NCBI RefSeq assembly: GCF_029227915.1
Contig: NC_079878.1
Location: forward strand, 32,515,501 to 32,579,500
DNA length: 64,000 nt
Direction of reading: 5' to 3'
DNA from: Hydractinia symbiolongicarpus
Taxonomy: Eukaryota > Cnidaria > Hydrozoa > Anthoathecata > Hydractiniidae
In this document: piece after piece, positions 8,356-19,760 of the stretch
How positions within the stretch are numbered: the first letter of the stretch is position 1
Layout of the letters: each line of letters begins with the position of its first letter
Made by a program: the position numbers and the translations under genes
Notes under the pieces: generated by a model
The model's input: only the letters and a program-made list of their open reading frames with translations
What the model was told of the DNA's origin: nothing
Databases searched by the model: none

Positions 8356-10131
8356 TTAAAATATGTATGGTATATCCATGCATATTTTACAGGTGCAAAC
8401 ATCACCTTCCCAAAATTTTATTGAGCTACGGAAGGCTTCGAGAGAAGGAGCATTCTTTGTAGCGTCAGGCACAGATATCCATAGCTTCCCTGCAATATTT
8501 GATAAAGTATTTAAGCCATAGTACGTTGTCCGACAAGTTGGTCGCCTGATCAAATTAAAGCAACGAAGGTTGTACTTGTTTTCCCTAACAGAAAATATCT
8601 CGTTCATATATAGAGGTGACAATCCATTTAAAAATTTGTAAACCTCTTTCATTAAATTCTGTAAATTGATGATGTGAATATTTTTAACATTACATAAAGA
8701 TAAAAGTTCATCGTAACTGCCATTTATATCGTCCTGTATGATTCTTAGACAACGTTCATGAATACGATTGATTCGATTATTCGCAACTTTTCCACAAAAC
8801 ATCCATACTAAGGGACAGTAAGAAAACTGAGACAAAATAAATGAATTGAAGAGAAAACGCTTTATCTTGGGTGTCAAAAAGGAAGATATCCTTTGAAGCA
8901 CGTTGAGTTTCCTACTAGCCTTATTACAGATGTTTTTGACATGCGAATGAAAGTTTAGTCTCGAGTCAATCGTAACACCAAGAAGCACTACAGACGATTT
9001 ACACGCAATTTTCAAATGGTTAAATATCAAACTTTCATCGTGATGACCTAATACAATATATTGATACTTTTTCAAATTTATTGCTAAGTAATTTTCATAA
9101 AACCAATTATTAACTATGACCAAATTAGTAAGCAGTGTTTGTTTTACATCTTCTAATGAATTTTCACAAGCATATAAGGTGTTATCATCTGCAAAGTTAC
9201 AAAGGGATGATTGAATAATGAACCAGAATAAATCGTTTATAGAATAATTGAAGAAAGGAGGTCCTAAGATTGATCCTTGTGGAACTCCAACTTGAAGAGG
9301 AAGCCATTCGCTAAAAGAAGAATTTATTCTGGTTCTCTGAAAACGATTTTTCAAGTATGAGTGAATAAATAATAAAGAAGATTCAGAAAAACCATAGGCA
9401 TGCAGCTTTGCAATAAGCAAATCATGGTTGATAGTATCAAAAGCTTTTGAAAGGTCCATTAGCGCTGCTCCAACTACACCCTTATTATCAAGTGTGCTTT
9501 TCCATTGTTCAATCATTCGAATGAGAGCATATTGTGTATTATAACCCTTTCTGAAGCCTGATAGATGAGGGCTGAGTTTGTCATGCATAAAAGTGTGCAT
9601 TTGATTAAGAATAATTCTTTCAAAAACCTTTGATAAACAGGGAAGCAAGCTAACAGGTCTATAGTTATCCTTATCATTACAGTCATCCTTCTTAAAAACA
9701 GGTATAACCTCTGCAAGTTTTAAATCATCAGGAAAGATATTAGACTGTAAACAAAGATTTATAATATTAGTGAGGATAGGAACAAAGATATGAATAAACT
9801 TTTTCAACATAAAAACTGGAAAATCACCACTAACAGAAGATTTCTTTGCATCCATGTCTTTGATGACTTTGAGAACATCAGGCTGTTCAACCAGCGAAAA
9901 ATAGAACTTTTCATCATAACCCACATTTTCACGAATTTTCAAAATACTGATGTGATTAGTATACGAGTGGATTGCATCGTGAATGGTTGCTGTATGTGTA
10001 TCATCGTTTGGTTTGATTGGTAAATTTTTCGTGATGTTGGTGTAATATTCATTGAAGATTTTGCATAATTTTTGTTCGTCGGCCCGTATAGTCAAAAGTA
10101 TACAAAGAAAGTACCCAGGGAGAAAACTCAT
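8356..10131 (-). CDS. LINE ORF2 fragment: reverse transcriptase
   Basis: RNA-directed DNA polymerase of a non-LTR retrotransposon. It would copy element RNA at a nicked chromosomal target. The frame is open for 591 codons with no internal stop. Residues 158-170 (RPVSLLPCLSKVF) and the SGFRKG segment near 191 open the fingers and palm. Motif A is DLSKAFD at 226-232, followed by GVPQGSILG at 282-290 and the catalytic FADD at 313-316. A conserved C-terminal region continues to a CTCKIC cluster at 579-584. The N-terminal endonuclease expected of a full ORF2 is missing. The first 17 residues come from the satellite: the methionine at 10131 lies in the flanking monomer, whose minus-strand frame runs into the element at codon 18. 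The first methionine inside the element is residue 93. GPPFF at 290-294 replaces the family's usual GPLLF, possibly a damaging change. It is probably non-autonomous and dead on arrival, though not visibly decayed. Confidence 0.92.
   Translation of the reverse strand: MSFLPGYFLCILLTIRADEQKLCKIFNEYYTNITKNLPIKPNDDTHTATIHDAIHSYTNHISILKIRENVGYDEKFYFSLVEQPDVLKVIKDMDAKKSSVSGDFPVFMLKKFIHIFVPILTNIINLCLQSNIFPDDLKLAEVIPVFKKDDCNDKDNYRPVSLLPCLSKVFERIILNQMHTFMHDKLSPHLSGFRKGYNTQYALIRMIEQWKSTLDNKGVVGAALMDLSKAFDTINHDLLIAKLHAYGFSESSLLFIHSYLKNRFQRTRINSSFSEWLPLQVGVPQGSILGPPFFNYSINDLFWFIIQSSLCNFADDNTLYACENSLEDVKQTLLTNLVIVNNWFYENYLAINLKKYQYIVLGHHDESLIFNHLKIACKSSVVLLGVTIDSRLNFHSHVKNICNKASRKLNVLQRISSFLTPKIKRFLFNSFILSQFSYCPLVWMFCGKVANNRINRIHERCLRIIQDDINGSYDELLSLCNVKNIHIINLQNLMKEVYKFLNGLSPLYMNEIFSVRENKYNLRCFNLIRRPTCRTTYYGLNTLSNIAGKLWISVPDATKNAPSLEAFRSSIKFWEGDVCTCKICMDIPYIF
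10079..10086. repeat. Target-site duplication, right copy (tcggcccg)
   Basis: Eight bases identical to 8167-8174, directly after the truncated 5' end of the LINE. The satellite continues from here with tatagtcaaaagtatac, completing the monomer begun on the left side. Removing 1912 bases (element plus one duplicate) restores the 203 bp phase. Confidence 0.85.
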
Positions 10132-11831
10132 TTCCCAAACGATTTTTTAAATTTATATTTTACCACTAAAGCCCATGAGACTTGTAGTTTTTAAAAATGT
10201 TTTCATTTTTGATGAGACGCTGAATAAAAGAAGTTTAATCGCCGGCAAACGAAAACCCGCGATTTCCCGTAAATCCCGGTCTCGGCCCGTATAGTCAAAA
10301 GTATACAAAGAAAGTACCCAGGATGTAAACGCATTTCCGGAACGATTTTTTAAATTATTTTTTCACCACTAAAACGCATGAGACTTGTAGTTTTCAAAAA
10401 TGTTTTCATTTTTGATGAGACGCTGAATAAAAGAAGTTTAATCGCCGGCAAACGAAAACCTGCGATTTCCCGTAAATCCCGGACTCGGCCCATATAGTCA
10501 AAAGTATACAAAGAAAGTACCCAGGGAGTAAACTCATTTCCCAAACGATTATTTAAATTATTATTTCACCACTAAAGCCCATGAGACTTGTAGTTTTTAA
10601 AAATGTTTTCATTTTTGATGAGACGCTGAATAAAAGAAGTTTAATCGCCGGCAAACGAAAACCCGCGATTTCCCGTAAATCCCGGACTCGGCCCGTATAG
10701 TCAAAAGTATACAAAGAAAGTACCCAGGGAGAAAACTCATTTCCCAAACGATTTTTTTAATTTATATTTTACCACTAAAGCCCATGAGACTTGTAGTTTT
10801 TAAAAATGTTTTCATTTTTGATGAGACGCTTAATGAAAGTGGTTTAATCGCCGGCAAACGAAAACCCGCGATTTCCCGTAAATCCCGGGCGTGGCCCGTA
10901 TAGTCGAATGTATACAAAGAAAGTACCCTGTGAGTAAACTCATTTCCAAAACGATTTTTTAAATTATCTTTTCACCACTAAAACGCTTGAGACTTGTAGT
11001 TTTCAAAAATGTTTTCATTTTTGATGAGACGCTGAATAAAAGAAGTTTAATCGCCGGCAAACGAAAACCTGCGATTTCCCGTAAATCCCGTACTCGGCCC
11101 GTATAGTCAAAAGTATACAAAGAAAGTACCCAGGGTGTAAATTTATTTCCCGAACGATTTTTTAAATTATTATTTCACCACTAAAGCCCATGAGACTTGT
11201 AGTATTTAAAAATATTTTTATTTTTGATGAGACGCTGAATAAAAGAAGTTTAATCGCCGGCAAACGAAAACCCGCGATTTCCCGTAAATCCCGGACTCGG
11301 CCCGTATAGTCAAAAGTATACAAAGAAAGTACCCAGGGAGTAAACTCATTTCCCGAACGATTTTTTAAATTATTTTTTCACCACTAAAACGCATGAGACT
11401 TGTAGTTTTCAGAAATCTTTTTATTTTTGATGACACGCTTAATGAAAGTGGTTTAATCGCCGAGAAACGAAAACCTGCGATTTCCCGTAAATCCCGGACT
11501 CGGCCCGTATAGTCAAAAGTATACAAAAAAGTACCCAGGGTGTACACTCATTTCTCGAACGATTTTTTAAATTATTTTTTCACCACTAAAACGCATGAGA
11601 CTTGTAGTTTTCAAAAATGTTTTCATTTTTGATGAGACGCTGAATAAAAGAAGTTTAATCGCCGGCAAACGAAAACCTGCGATTTCCCGTAAATCCCGGA
11701 CTCGGCCCGTATAGTCAAAAGTATACAAAGAAAGTACCCAGGGAGAAAACTCATTTCCCAAACGATTTTTTAAATTTATATTTTACCACTAAAGCCCATG
11801 AGACTTGTAGTTTTTAAAAATGTTTTCTATT
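10087..11831. repeat. Satellite block shared with 18202-19760
   Basis: Monomers here match positions 8115 bases further on (40 monomers minus five). Shared markers include gggagaaaactc, the gggcgtggcccg variant near 10888 and atcgccgagaaacg near 11456. The match runs to about 11645, where the second location skips one monomer. Two type A units are adjacent at 11385 and 11588, so strict A/B alternation is already broken here. Confidence 0.8.
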
Positions 11832-14800
11832 TTGATGAGACGCTGAATAAAAGAAGTTTAATCGCCGGCAAACGAAAACCCGCGATTTCCCGTAAATCCC
11901 GGACTCGGCCCGTATAGTCAAAAGTATACAAAGAAAGTACCCAGGGTGTAAACGCATTTCCCGAACGATTTTTTAAATTATTTTTTCACCACTAAAACGC
12001 ATGAGACTTGTAGTTTTCAAAAATGTTTTCATTTTTGATGAGACGCTGAATAAAAGAAGTTTAATCGCCGGCAAACGAAAACCTGCGATTTCCCGTAAAT
12101 CCCGGAATCGGCCCATATAGTCAAAAGTATACAAAGAAAGTACCCAGGGAGTAAACTCATTTCCCGAACGATTTTTTAAATTTTTTTTTCACCACTAAAG
12201 CCCATGAGACTTGTAGTTTTTAAAAATGTTTTCATTTTTGATGAGACGCTGAATAAAAGAAGTTTAATCGCCGGCAAACGAAAACCCGCGATTTCCCGTA
12301 AATCCCGGACTCGGTCCGTATAGTCAAAAGTATACAAAGAAAGTACCCAGGGAGTAAACTCATTTCCCGAACGATTTTTTAAATTATTTTTTCACCACTA
12401 AAACGCATGAGACTTGCAGTTTTCAGAAATCTTTTCATTTTTGATGAGACGCTTAATGAAAGTGGTTTAATCGCCGACAAACGAAAACCTGCGATTTCCC
12501 GTAAATCCCAGACTCGGCCCGTATAGTCAAAAGTATACAAAGAAAGTACCCAGGGTGTAAACTCATTTTCCGAACGATTTTTTAAATTATTATTTCACCA
12601 CTAAAGCCCATGAGACTTGTAGTTTTTAAAAATGTTTTCATTTTTGATGAGACGCTGAATAAAAGAAGTTTAATCGCCGGCAAACGAAAACCCGCGATTT
12701 CCCGTAAATCCCGGACTCGGTCCGTATAGTCAAAAGTATACAAAGAAAGTACCCAGGGAGTAAACTCATTTCCCGAACGATTTTTTAAATTATTTTTTCA
12801 CCACTAAAACGCATGAGACTTGCAGTTTTCAGAAATCTTTTCATTTTTGATGAGACGCTTAATGAAAGTGGTTTAATCGCCGACAAACGAAAACCTGCGA
12901 TTTCCCGTAAATCCCAGACTCGGCCCGTATAGTCAAAAGTATACAAAGAAAGTACCCAGGGTGTAAACTCATTTTCCGAACGATTTTTTAAATTATTATT
13001 TCACCACTAAAGCCCATTAGACTTGTAGTATTTAAAAATATTTTTATTTTTGATGAGACGCTGAATAAAAGAAGTTTAATCGCCGGCAAACCAAAACCCG
13101 CGACTTCCCGTAAATCCCGGACTCTGCCCGTATAGTCAAAAGTATACAAAGAAAGTACCCAGGGAGTAAACTCATTTCCCGAACGATTTTTTAAATTATT
13201 TTTTCACCACTAAAACGCATGAGACTTGTAGTTTCCAAAAATGTTTTCATTTTGGATGAGACGCTGAATAAAAGCAGTTTAATCGCCGGCAAACGAAAAC
13301 CTGCGATTTCCCGTAAATCCCGGACTCGGTCCGTATAGTCAAAAGTATACAAAGAAAGTACCCGGGGTGTAAACTCATTTCCCGAACGATTTTTTAAATT
13401 ATTATTTCACCACTAAAGCCCATGAGACTTGTAGTTTTTAAAAATGTTTTCATATTTGATGAGACGCTGAATAAAAGAAGTTTAATTGCCGGCAAACGAA
13501 AACCCACGACTTCCCGTAAATCCCGGACTCGGCCGGTATAGTCAAAAGTATACAAAGAAAGTACTCAGGGAGTAAACTCATTTCCCGAACGATTTTTTAA
13601 ATTAATTTTCACCACTAAAACGCATGAGACTTGTAGTTTTCAGAAATGTTTTCATTTTTGATGAGACGCTTAATGAAAGTTATTCAATCGCCGGCAAACG
13701 AAAACCCGCGATTTCCCGTAAATCCCGGGCTTGGCCCGTATAGTCGAATGTATACAAAGAAAGTACCCTGTGAGTAAACTCATTTCCGAAACGATTTTTT
13801 CAATTATCTTTGCACCACTAAAACGCATGAGACTTGCAGTTTTCAAAAATGTTTTCATTTTTGATGAGACGCTTAATAAAAGAGGTTTAATGGCCGGCAA
13901 ACGAAATCCCGCGATTTCCCGTAAATTCCGGGCTTGGCCCGCATAGTCGAATGTATACAAAGAAAGTACCCAGGGAGTAAACTCATTTCCCGAACGATTT
14001 TTTAAATTTTTTTTTCACCACTAAAACGCATGAGACTTGTAGTTTTTAAAAATGTTTACATTTTTGATGAGACGCTGAATAAAAGAAGTTTAATCGCCGG
14101 CAAACGAAAACCTGCGATTTCCCGTAAATCCTGGACTCGGTCCGTATAGTCAAAAGTATACAAAGAAAGTACCCAGGGAGTAAACTAATTTCCCAAACGA
14201 TTTTTTAAATTATTATTTCACCACTAAAGCCCATGAGACTTGTAGTTTTTAAAAATGTTTTCATTTTTGATGAGACGCTGAATAAAAGAAGTTTAATCGC
14301 CGGCAAACGAAAACCCGCGATTTCCCGTAAATCCCGGACTCGGTCCGTATAGTCAAAAGTATACAAAGAAAGTACCCAGGGATTAAACTCATTTCCCGAA
14401 CGATTTTTTAAGTTATTTTTTCACCACTAAAACGCATGAGACTTGCAGTTTTCAGAATTCTTTTCATTTTTGATGAGACGCTTAATGAAAGTGGTTTAAT
14501 CGCCGACAAACGAAAACCTGCGATTTCCCGTAAAACCCAGACTCAGCCCGTATAGTCAAAAGTATACAAAAAAGTACCCAGGGTGTAAACTCATTTCTCG
14601 AACGATTTTTTAAATTATTTTTTCACCACTAAAACGCATGAGACCTGTAGTTTTCAAAAATGTTTTCATTTTTGATGAGACGCTGAATAAAAGCAGTTTA
14701 ATCGCCGGCAAACGAAAACCTGCGATTTCCCGTAAATCCCGGACTCGGCCCGTATAGTCAAAAGTATACAAAGAAAGTACCCAGGGAGAAAACTCATTTC

Positions 14801-15280
14801 CCAAACGATTTTTTAAATTTATATTTTACCACTAAAGCCCATGAGACTTGTAGTTTTTAAAAATGTTTTCATTTTTGATGAGACGCTGAATAAAAGAAGT
14901 TTAATCGCCGGCAAACGAAAACCCGCGATTTCCCGTAAATCCCGGTCTCGGCCCGTATAGTCAAAAGTATACAAAGAAAGTACCCAGGATGTAAACGCAT
15001 TTTCCGAACGATTTTTTAAATTATTTTTTCACCACTAAAACGCATGAGACTTGTAGTTTTCAAAAATGTTTTCATTTTTGATGAGACGCTGAATAAAAGA
15101 AGTTTAATCGCCGGCAAACGAAAACCTGCGATTTCCCGTAAATCCCGGACTCGGCCCATATAGTCAAAAGTATACAAAGAAAGTACCCAGGGAGTAAACT
15201 CATTTCCCAAACGATTATTTAAATTATTATTTCACCACTAAAGCCCATGAGACTTGTAGTTTTTAAAAAGGTTTTCATTT
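11832..15280. repeat. 17-monomer block, copy 1 (3449 bp)
   Basis: Tandem copy of the next block at offset 3449 (17 monomers minus two). Markers found in both are ccggaatcggcccat (12110 and 15550), aaaccaaaacccg (13088 and 16537), tattcaatcgcc (13680 and 17129) and gtaaattccgggc (13922 and 17371). One difference I noticed is ttcagaattc near 14455 against ttcagaaatc near 17904. The boundaries are where tgttttctat at 11821 stops matching gttttcattt at 15270. Confidence 0.9.
12188..12999. repeat. 406-bp dimer duplicated inside the 17-monomer block
   Basis: 12188-12593 and 12594-12999 repeat the same B-A pair, with shared tcggtccgtatag, gacttgcagttttcag, cgccgacaaacg and aaatcccagactc. The same doubled dimer recurs at about 15637-16448 in the second 17-monomer copy, so the dimer duplication happened before the larger one. 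Confidence 0.85.
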
Positions 15281-18200
15281 TTGATGAGACGCTGAATAAA
15301 AGAAGTTTAATCGCCGGCAAACGAAAACCCGCGATTTCCCGTAAATCCCGGACTCGGCCCGTATAGTCAAAAGTATACAAAGAAAGTACCCAGGGTGTAA
15401 ACGCATTTCCCGAACGATTTTTTAAATTATTTTTTCACCACTAAAACGCATGAGACTTGTAGTTTTCAAAAATGTTTTCATTTTTGATGAGACGCTGAAT
15501 AAAAGAAGTTTAATCGCCGGCAAACGAAAACCTGCGATTTCCCGTAAATCCCGGAATCGGCCCATATAGTCAAAAGTATACAAAGAAAGTACCCAGGGAG
15601 TAAACTCATTTCCCGAACGATTTTTTAAATTTTTTTTTCACCACTAAAGCCCATGAGACTTGTAGTTTTTAAAAATGTTTTCATTTTTGATGAGACGCTG
15701 AATAAAAGAAGTTTAATCGCCGGCAAACGAAAACCCGCGATTTCCCGTAAATCCCGGACTCGGTCCGTATAGTCAAAAGTATACAAAGAAAGTACCCAGG
15801 GAGTAAACTCATTTCCCGAACGATTTTTTAAATTATTTTTTCACCACTAAAACGCATGAGACTTGCAGTTTTCAGAAATCTTTTCATTTTTGATGAGACG
15901 CTTAATGAAAGTGGTTTAATCGCCGACAAACGAAAACCTGCGATTTCCCGTAAATCCCAGACTCGGCCCGTATAGTCAAAAGTATACAAAGAAAGTACCC
16001 AGGGTGTAAACTCATTTTCCGAACGATTTTTTAAATTATTATTTCACCACTAAAGCCCATGAGACTTGTAGTTTTTAAAAATGTTTTCATTTTTGATGAG
16101 ACGCTGAATAAAAGAAGTTTAATCGCCGGCAAACGAAAACCCGCGATTTCCCGTAAATCCCGGACTCGGTCCGTATAGTCAAAAGTATACAAAGAAAGTA
16201 CCCAGGGAGTAAACTCATTTCCCGAACGATTTTTTAAATTATTTTTTCACCACTAAAACGCATGAGACTTGCAGTTTTCAGAAATCTTTTCATTTTTGAT
16301 GAGACGCTTAATGAAAGTGGTTTAATCGCCGACAAACGAAAACCTGCGATTTCCCGTAAATCCCAGACTCGGCCCGTATAGTCAAAAGTATACAAAGAAA
16401 GTACCCAGGGTGTAAACTCATTTTCCGAACGATTTTTTAAATTATTATTTCACCACTAAAGCCCATTAGACTTGTAGTATTTAAAAATATTTTTATTTTT
16501 GATGAGACGCTGAATAAAAGAAGTTTAATCGCCGGCAAACCAAAACCCGCGACTTCCCGTAAATCCCGGACTCTGCCCGTATAGTCAAAAGTATACAAAG
16601 AAAGTACCCAGGGAGTAAACTCATTTCCCGAACGATTTTTTAAATTATTTTTTCACCACTAAAACGCATGAGACTTGTAGTTTCCAAAAATGTTTTCATT
16701 TTGGATGAGACGCTGAATAAAAGCAGTTTAATCGCCGGCAAACGAAAACCTGCGATTTCCCGTAAATCCCGGACTCGGTCCGTATAGTCAAAAGTATACA
16801 AAGAAAGTACCCGGGGTGTAAACTCATTTCCCGAACGATTTTTTAAATTATTATTTCACCACTAAAGCCCATGAGACTTGTAGTTTTTAAAAATGTTTTC
16901 ATATTTGATGAGACGCTGAATAAAAGAAGTTTAATTGCCGGCAAACGAAAACCCACGACTTCCCGTAAATCCCGGACTCGGCCGGTATAGTCAAAAGTAT
17001 ACAAAGAAAGTACTCAGGGAGTAAACTCATTTCCCGAACGATTTTTTAAATTAATTTTCACCACTAAAACGCATGAGACTTGTAGTTTTCAGAAATGTTT
17101 TCATTTTTGATGAGACGCTTAATGAAAGTTATTCAATCGCCGGCAAACGAAAACCCGCGATTTCCCGTAAATCCCGGGCTTGGCCCGTATAGTCGAATGT
17201 ATACAAAGAAAGTACCCTGTGAGTAAACTCATTTCCGAAACGATTTTTTCAATTATCTTTGCACCACTAAAACGCATGAGACTTGCAGTTTTCAAAAATG
17301 TTTTCATTTTTGATGAGACGCTTAATAAAAGAGGTTTAATGGCCGGCAAACGAAATCCCGCGATTTCCCGTAAATTCCGGGCTTGGCCCGCATAGTCGAA
17401 TGTATACAAAGAAAGTACCCAGGGAGTAAACTCATTTCCCGAACGATTTTTTAAATTTTTTTTTCACCACTAAAACGCATGAGACTTGTAGTTTTTAAAA
17501 ATGTTTACATTTTTGATGAGACGCTGAATAAAAGAAGTTTAATCGCCGGCAAACGAAAACCTGCGATTTCCCGTAAATCCTGGACTCGGTCCGTATAGTC
17601 AAAAGTATACAAAGAAAGTACCCAGGGAGTAAACTAATTTCCCAAACGATTTTTTAAATTATTATTTCACCACTAAAGCCCATGAGACTTGTAGTTTTTA
17701 AAAATGTTTTCATTTTTGATGAGACGCTGAATAAAAGAAGTTTAATCGCCGGCAAACGAAAACCCGCGATTTCCCGTAAATCCCGGACTCGGTCCGTATA
17801 GTCAAAAGTATACAAAGAAAGTACCCAGGGATTAAACTCATTTCCCGAACGATTTTTTAAGTTATTTTTTCACCACTAAAACGCATGAGACTTGCAGTTT
17901 TCAGAAATCTTTTCATTTTTGATGAGACGCTTAATGAAAGTGGTTTAATCGCCGACAAACGAAAACCTGCGATTTCCCGTAAAACCCAGACTCAGCCCGT
18001 ATAGTCAAAAGTATACAAAAAAGTACCCAGGGTGTAAACTCATTTCTCGAACGATTTTTTAAATTATTTTTTCACCACTAAAACGCATGAGACCTGTAGT
18101 TTTCAAAAATGTTTTCATTTTTGATGAGACGCTGAATAAAAGCAGTTTAATCGCCGGCAAACGAAAACCTGCGATTTCCCGTAAATCCCGGACTCGGCCC

Positions 18201-18729
18201 GTATAGTCAAAAGTATACAAAGAAAGTACCCAGGGAGAAAACTCATTTCCCAAACGATTTTTTAAATTTATATTTTACCACTAAAGCCCATGAGACTTGT
18301 AGTTTTTAAAAATGTTTTCATTTTTGATGAGACGCTGAATAAAAGAAGTTTAATCGCCGGCAAACGAAAACCCGCGATTTCCCGTAAATCCCGGTCTCGG
18401 CCCGTATAGTCAAAAGTATACAAAGAAAGTACCCAGGATGTAAACGCATTTTCCGAACGATTTTTTAAATTATTTTTTCACCACTAAAACGCATGAGACT
18501 TGTAGTTTTCAAAAATGTTTTCATTTTTGATGAGACGCTGAATAAAAGAAGTTTAATCGCCGGCAAACGAAAACCTGCGATTTCCCGTAAATCCCGGACT
18601 CGGCCCATATAGTCAAAAGTATACAAAGAAAGTACCCAGGGAGTAAACTCATTTCCCAAACGATTATTTAAATTATTATTTCACCACTAAAGCCCATGAG
18701 ACTTGTAGTTTTTAAAAAGGTTTTCATTT
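15281..18729. repeat. 17-monomer block, copy 2 (3449 bp)
   Basis: Second tandem copy of 11832-15280, with the same order of rare variants. After about 18730 the sequence no longer follows the start of this block. It continues instead like 10615-11645, showing where the duplicated segment rejoined the older array. Confidence 0.9.
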
Positions 18730-19760
18730 TTGATGAGACGCTGAATAAAAGAAGTTTAATCGCCGGCAAACGAAAACCCGCGATTTCCCGTAAATCCCGG
18801 ACTCGGCCCGTATAGTCAAAAGTATACAAAGAAAGTACCCAGGGAGAAAACTCATTTCCCAAACGATTTTTTAAATTTATATTTTACCACTAAAGCCCAT
18901 GAGACTTGTAGTTTTTAAAAAAGTTTTCATTTTTGATGAGACGTTTAATGAAAGTGGTTTAATCGCCGGCAAACGAAAACCCGCGATTTCCCGTAAATCT
19001 CGGGCGTGGCCCGTATAGTCGAATGTATACAAAGAAAGTACCCTGTGAGTAAACTCATTTCCAAAACGATTTTTTAAATTATCTTTTCACCACTAAAACG
19101 CTTGAGACTTGTAGTTTTCAAAAATGTTTTCATTTTTGATGAGACGCTGAATAAAAGAAGTTTAATCGCCGGCAAACGAAAACCTGCGATTTCCCGTAAA
19201 TCCCGTACTCGGCCCGTATAGTCAAAAGTATACAAAGAAAGTACCCAGGGTGTAAATTTATTTCCCGAACGATTTTTTAAATTATTATTTCACCACTAAA
19301 GCCCATGAGACTTGTAGTATTTAAAAATATTTTTATTTTTGATGAGACGCTGAATAAAAGAAGTTTAATCGCCGGCAAACGAAAACCCGCGATTTCCCGT
19401 AAATCCCGGACTCGGCCCGTATAGTCAAAAGTATACAAAGAAAGTACCCAGGGAGTAAACTCATTTCCCGAACGGTTTTTTAAATTATTTTTTCACCACT
19501 AAAACGCATGAGACTTGTAGTTTTCAGAAATCTTTTTAATTTTGATGAGACGCTTAATGAAAGTGGTTTAATCGCCGAGAAACGAAAACCTGCGATTTCC
19601 CGTAAATCCCGGACTCGGCCCGTATAGTCAAAAGTATACAAAAAAGTACCCAAGGTGTACACTCATTTCTCGAACGATTTTTTAAATTATTTTTTCACCA
19701 CTAAAACGCATGAGACTTGTAGTTTTCAAAAATGTTTTCATTTTTGATGAGACGCTGAAT
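18730..19760. repeat. 5-monomer segment copied from 10615-11645 type
   Basis: Matches 10615-11645 at offset 8115, including ctcgggcgtggcccg, tgtaaatttatttcc and atcgccgagaaacg. Small differences exist (a g for a at 19475, caaggtg at 19649), so it is slightly older or less homogenised than the 17-monomer pair. After it the match shifts by one monomer to the 11858-12160 sequence. Confidence 0.8.

Larger units (their letters stand above)
8175..10078 (-). mobile_element. 5'-truncated LINE (non-LTR retrotransposon)
   Basis: A 1904 bp stretch unlike the satellite sits inside a single monomer. Read on the minus strand, it has an open reverse transcriptase frame, a short 3' untranslated region, an AATAAA signal and a poly(A) tail that appears here as poly(T). 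It is flanked by an 8-base direct repeat. No apurinic-like endonuclease domain and no ORF1 are present, so the copy is truncated at its 5' end, as is common for LINEs. The two halves of the interrupted monomer match the intact units near 7250-7450 and 14640-14840, including gagacctgtag on the left and gggagaaaactc on the right. Protein motifs suggest the Jockey/CR1 assemblage. The poly(A) tail fits Jockey better than CR1, but the clade is unresolved. Confidence 0.93.

Noticed and set aside
9513-10023. Additional short frames inside the LINE on both strands
   Set aside because: They overlap the reverse transcriptase frame, which has clear motifs and a continuous 591-codon reading. The others are shadows.
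8175-10078. Full-length or autonomous LINE, or an LTR element
   Set aside because: There are no terminal repeats, no endonuclease or ORF1, and the element starts mid-protein against the target duplication. It is a 5'-truncated non-LTR copy.
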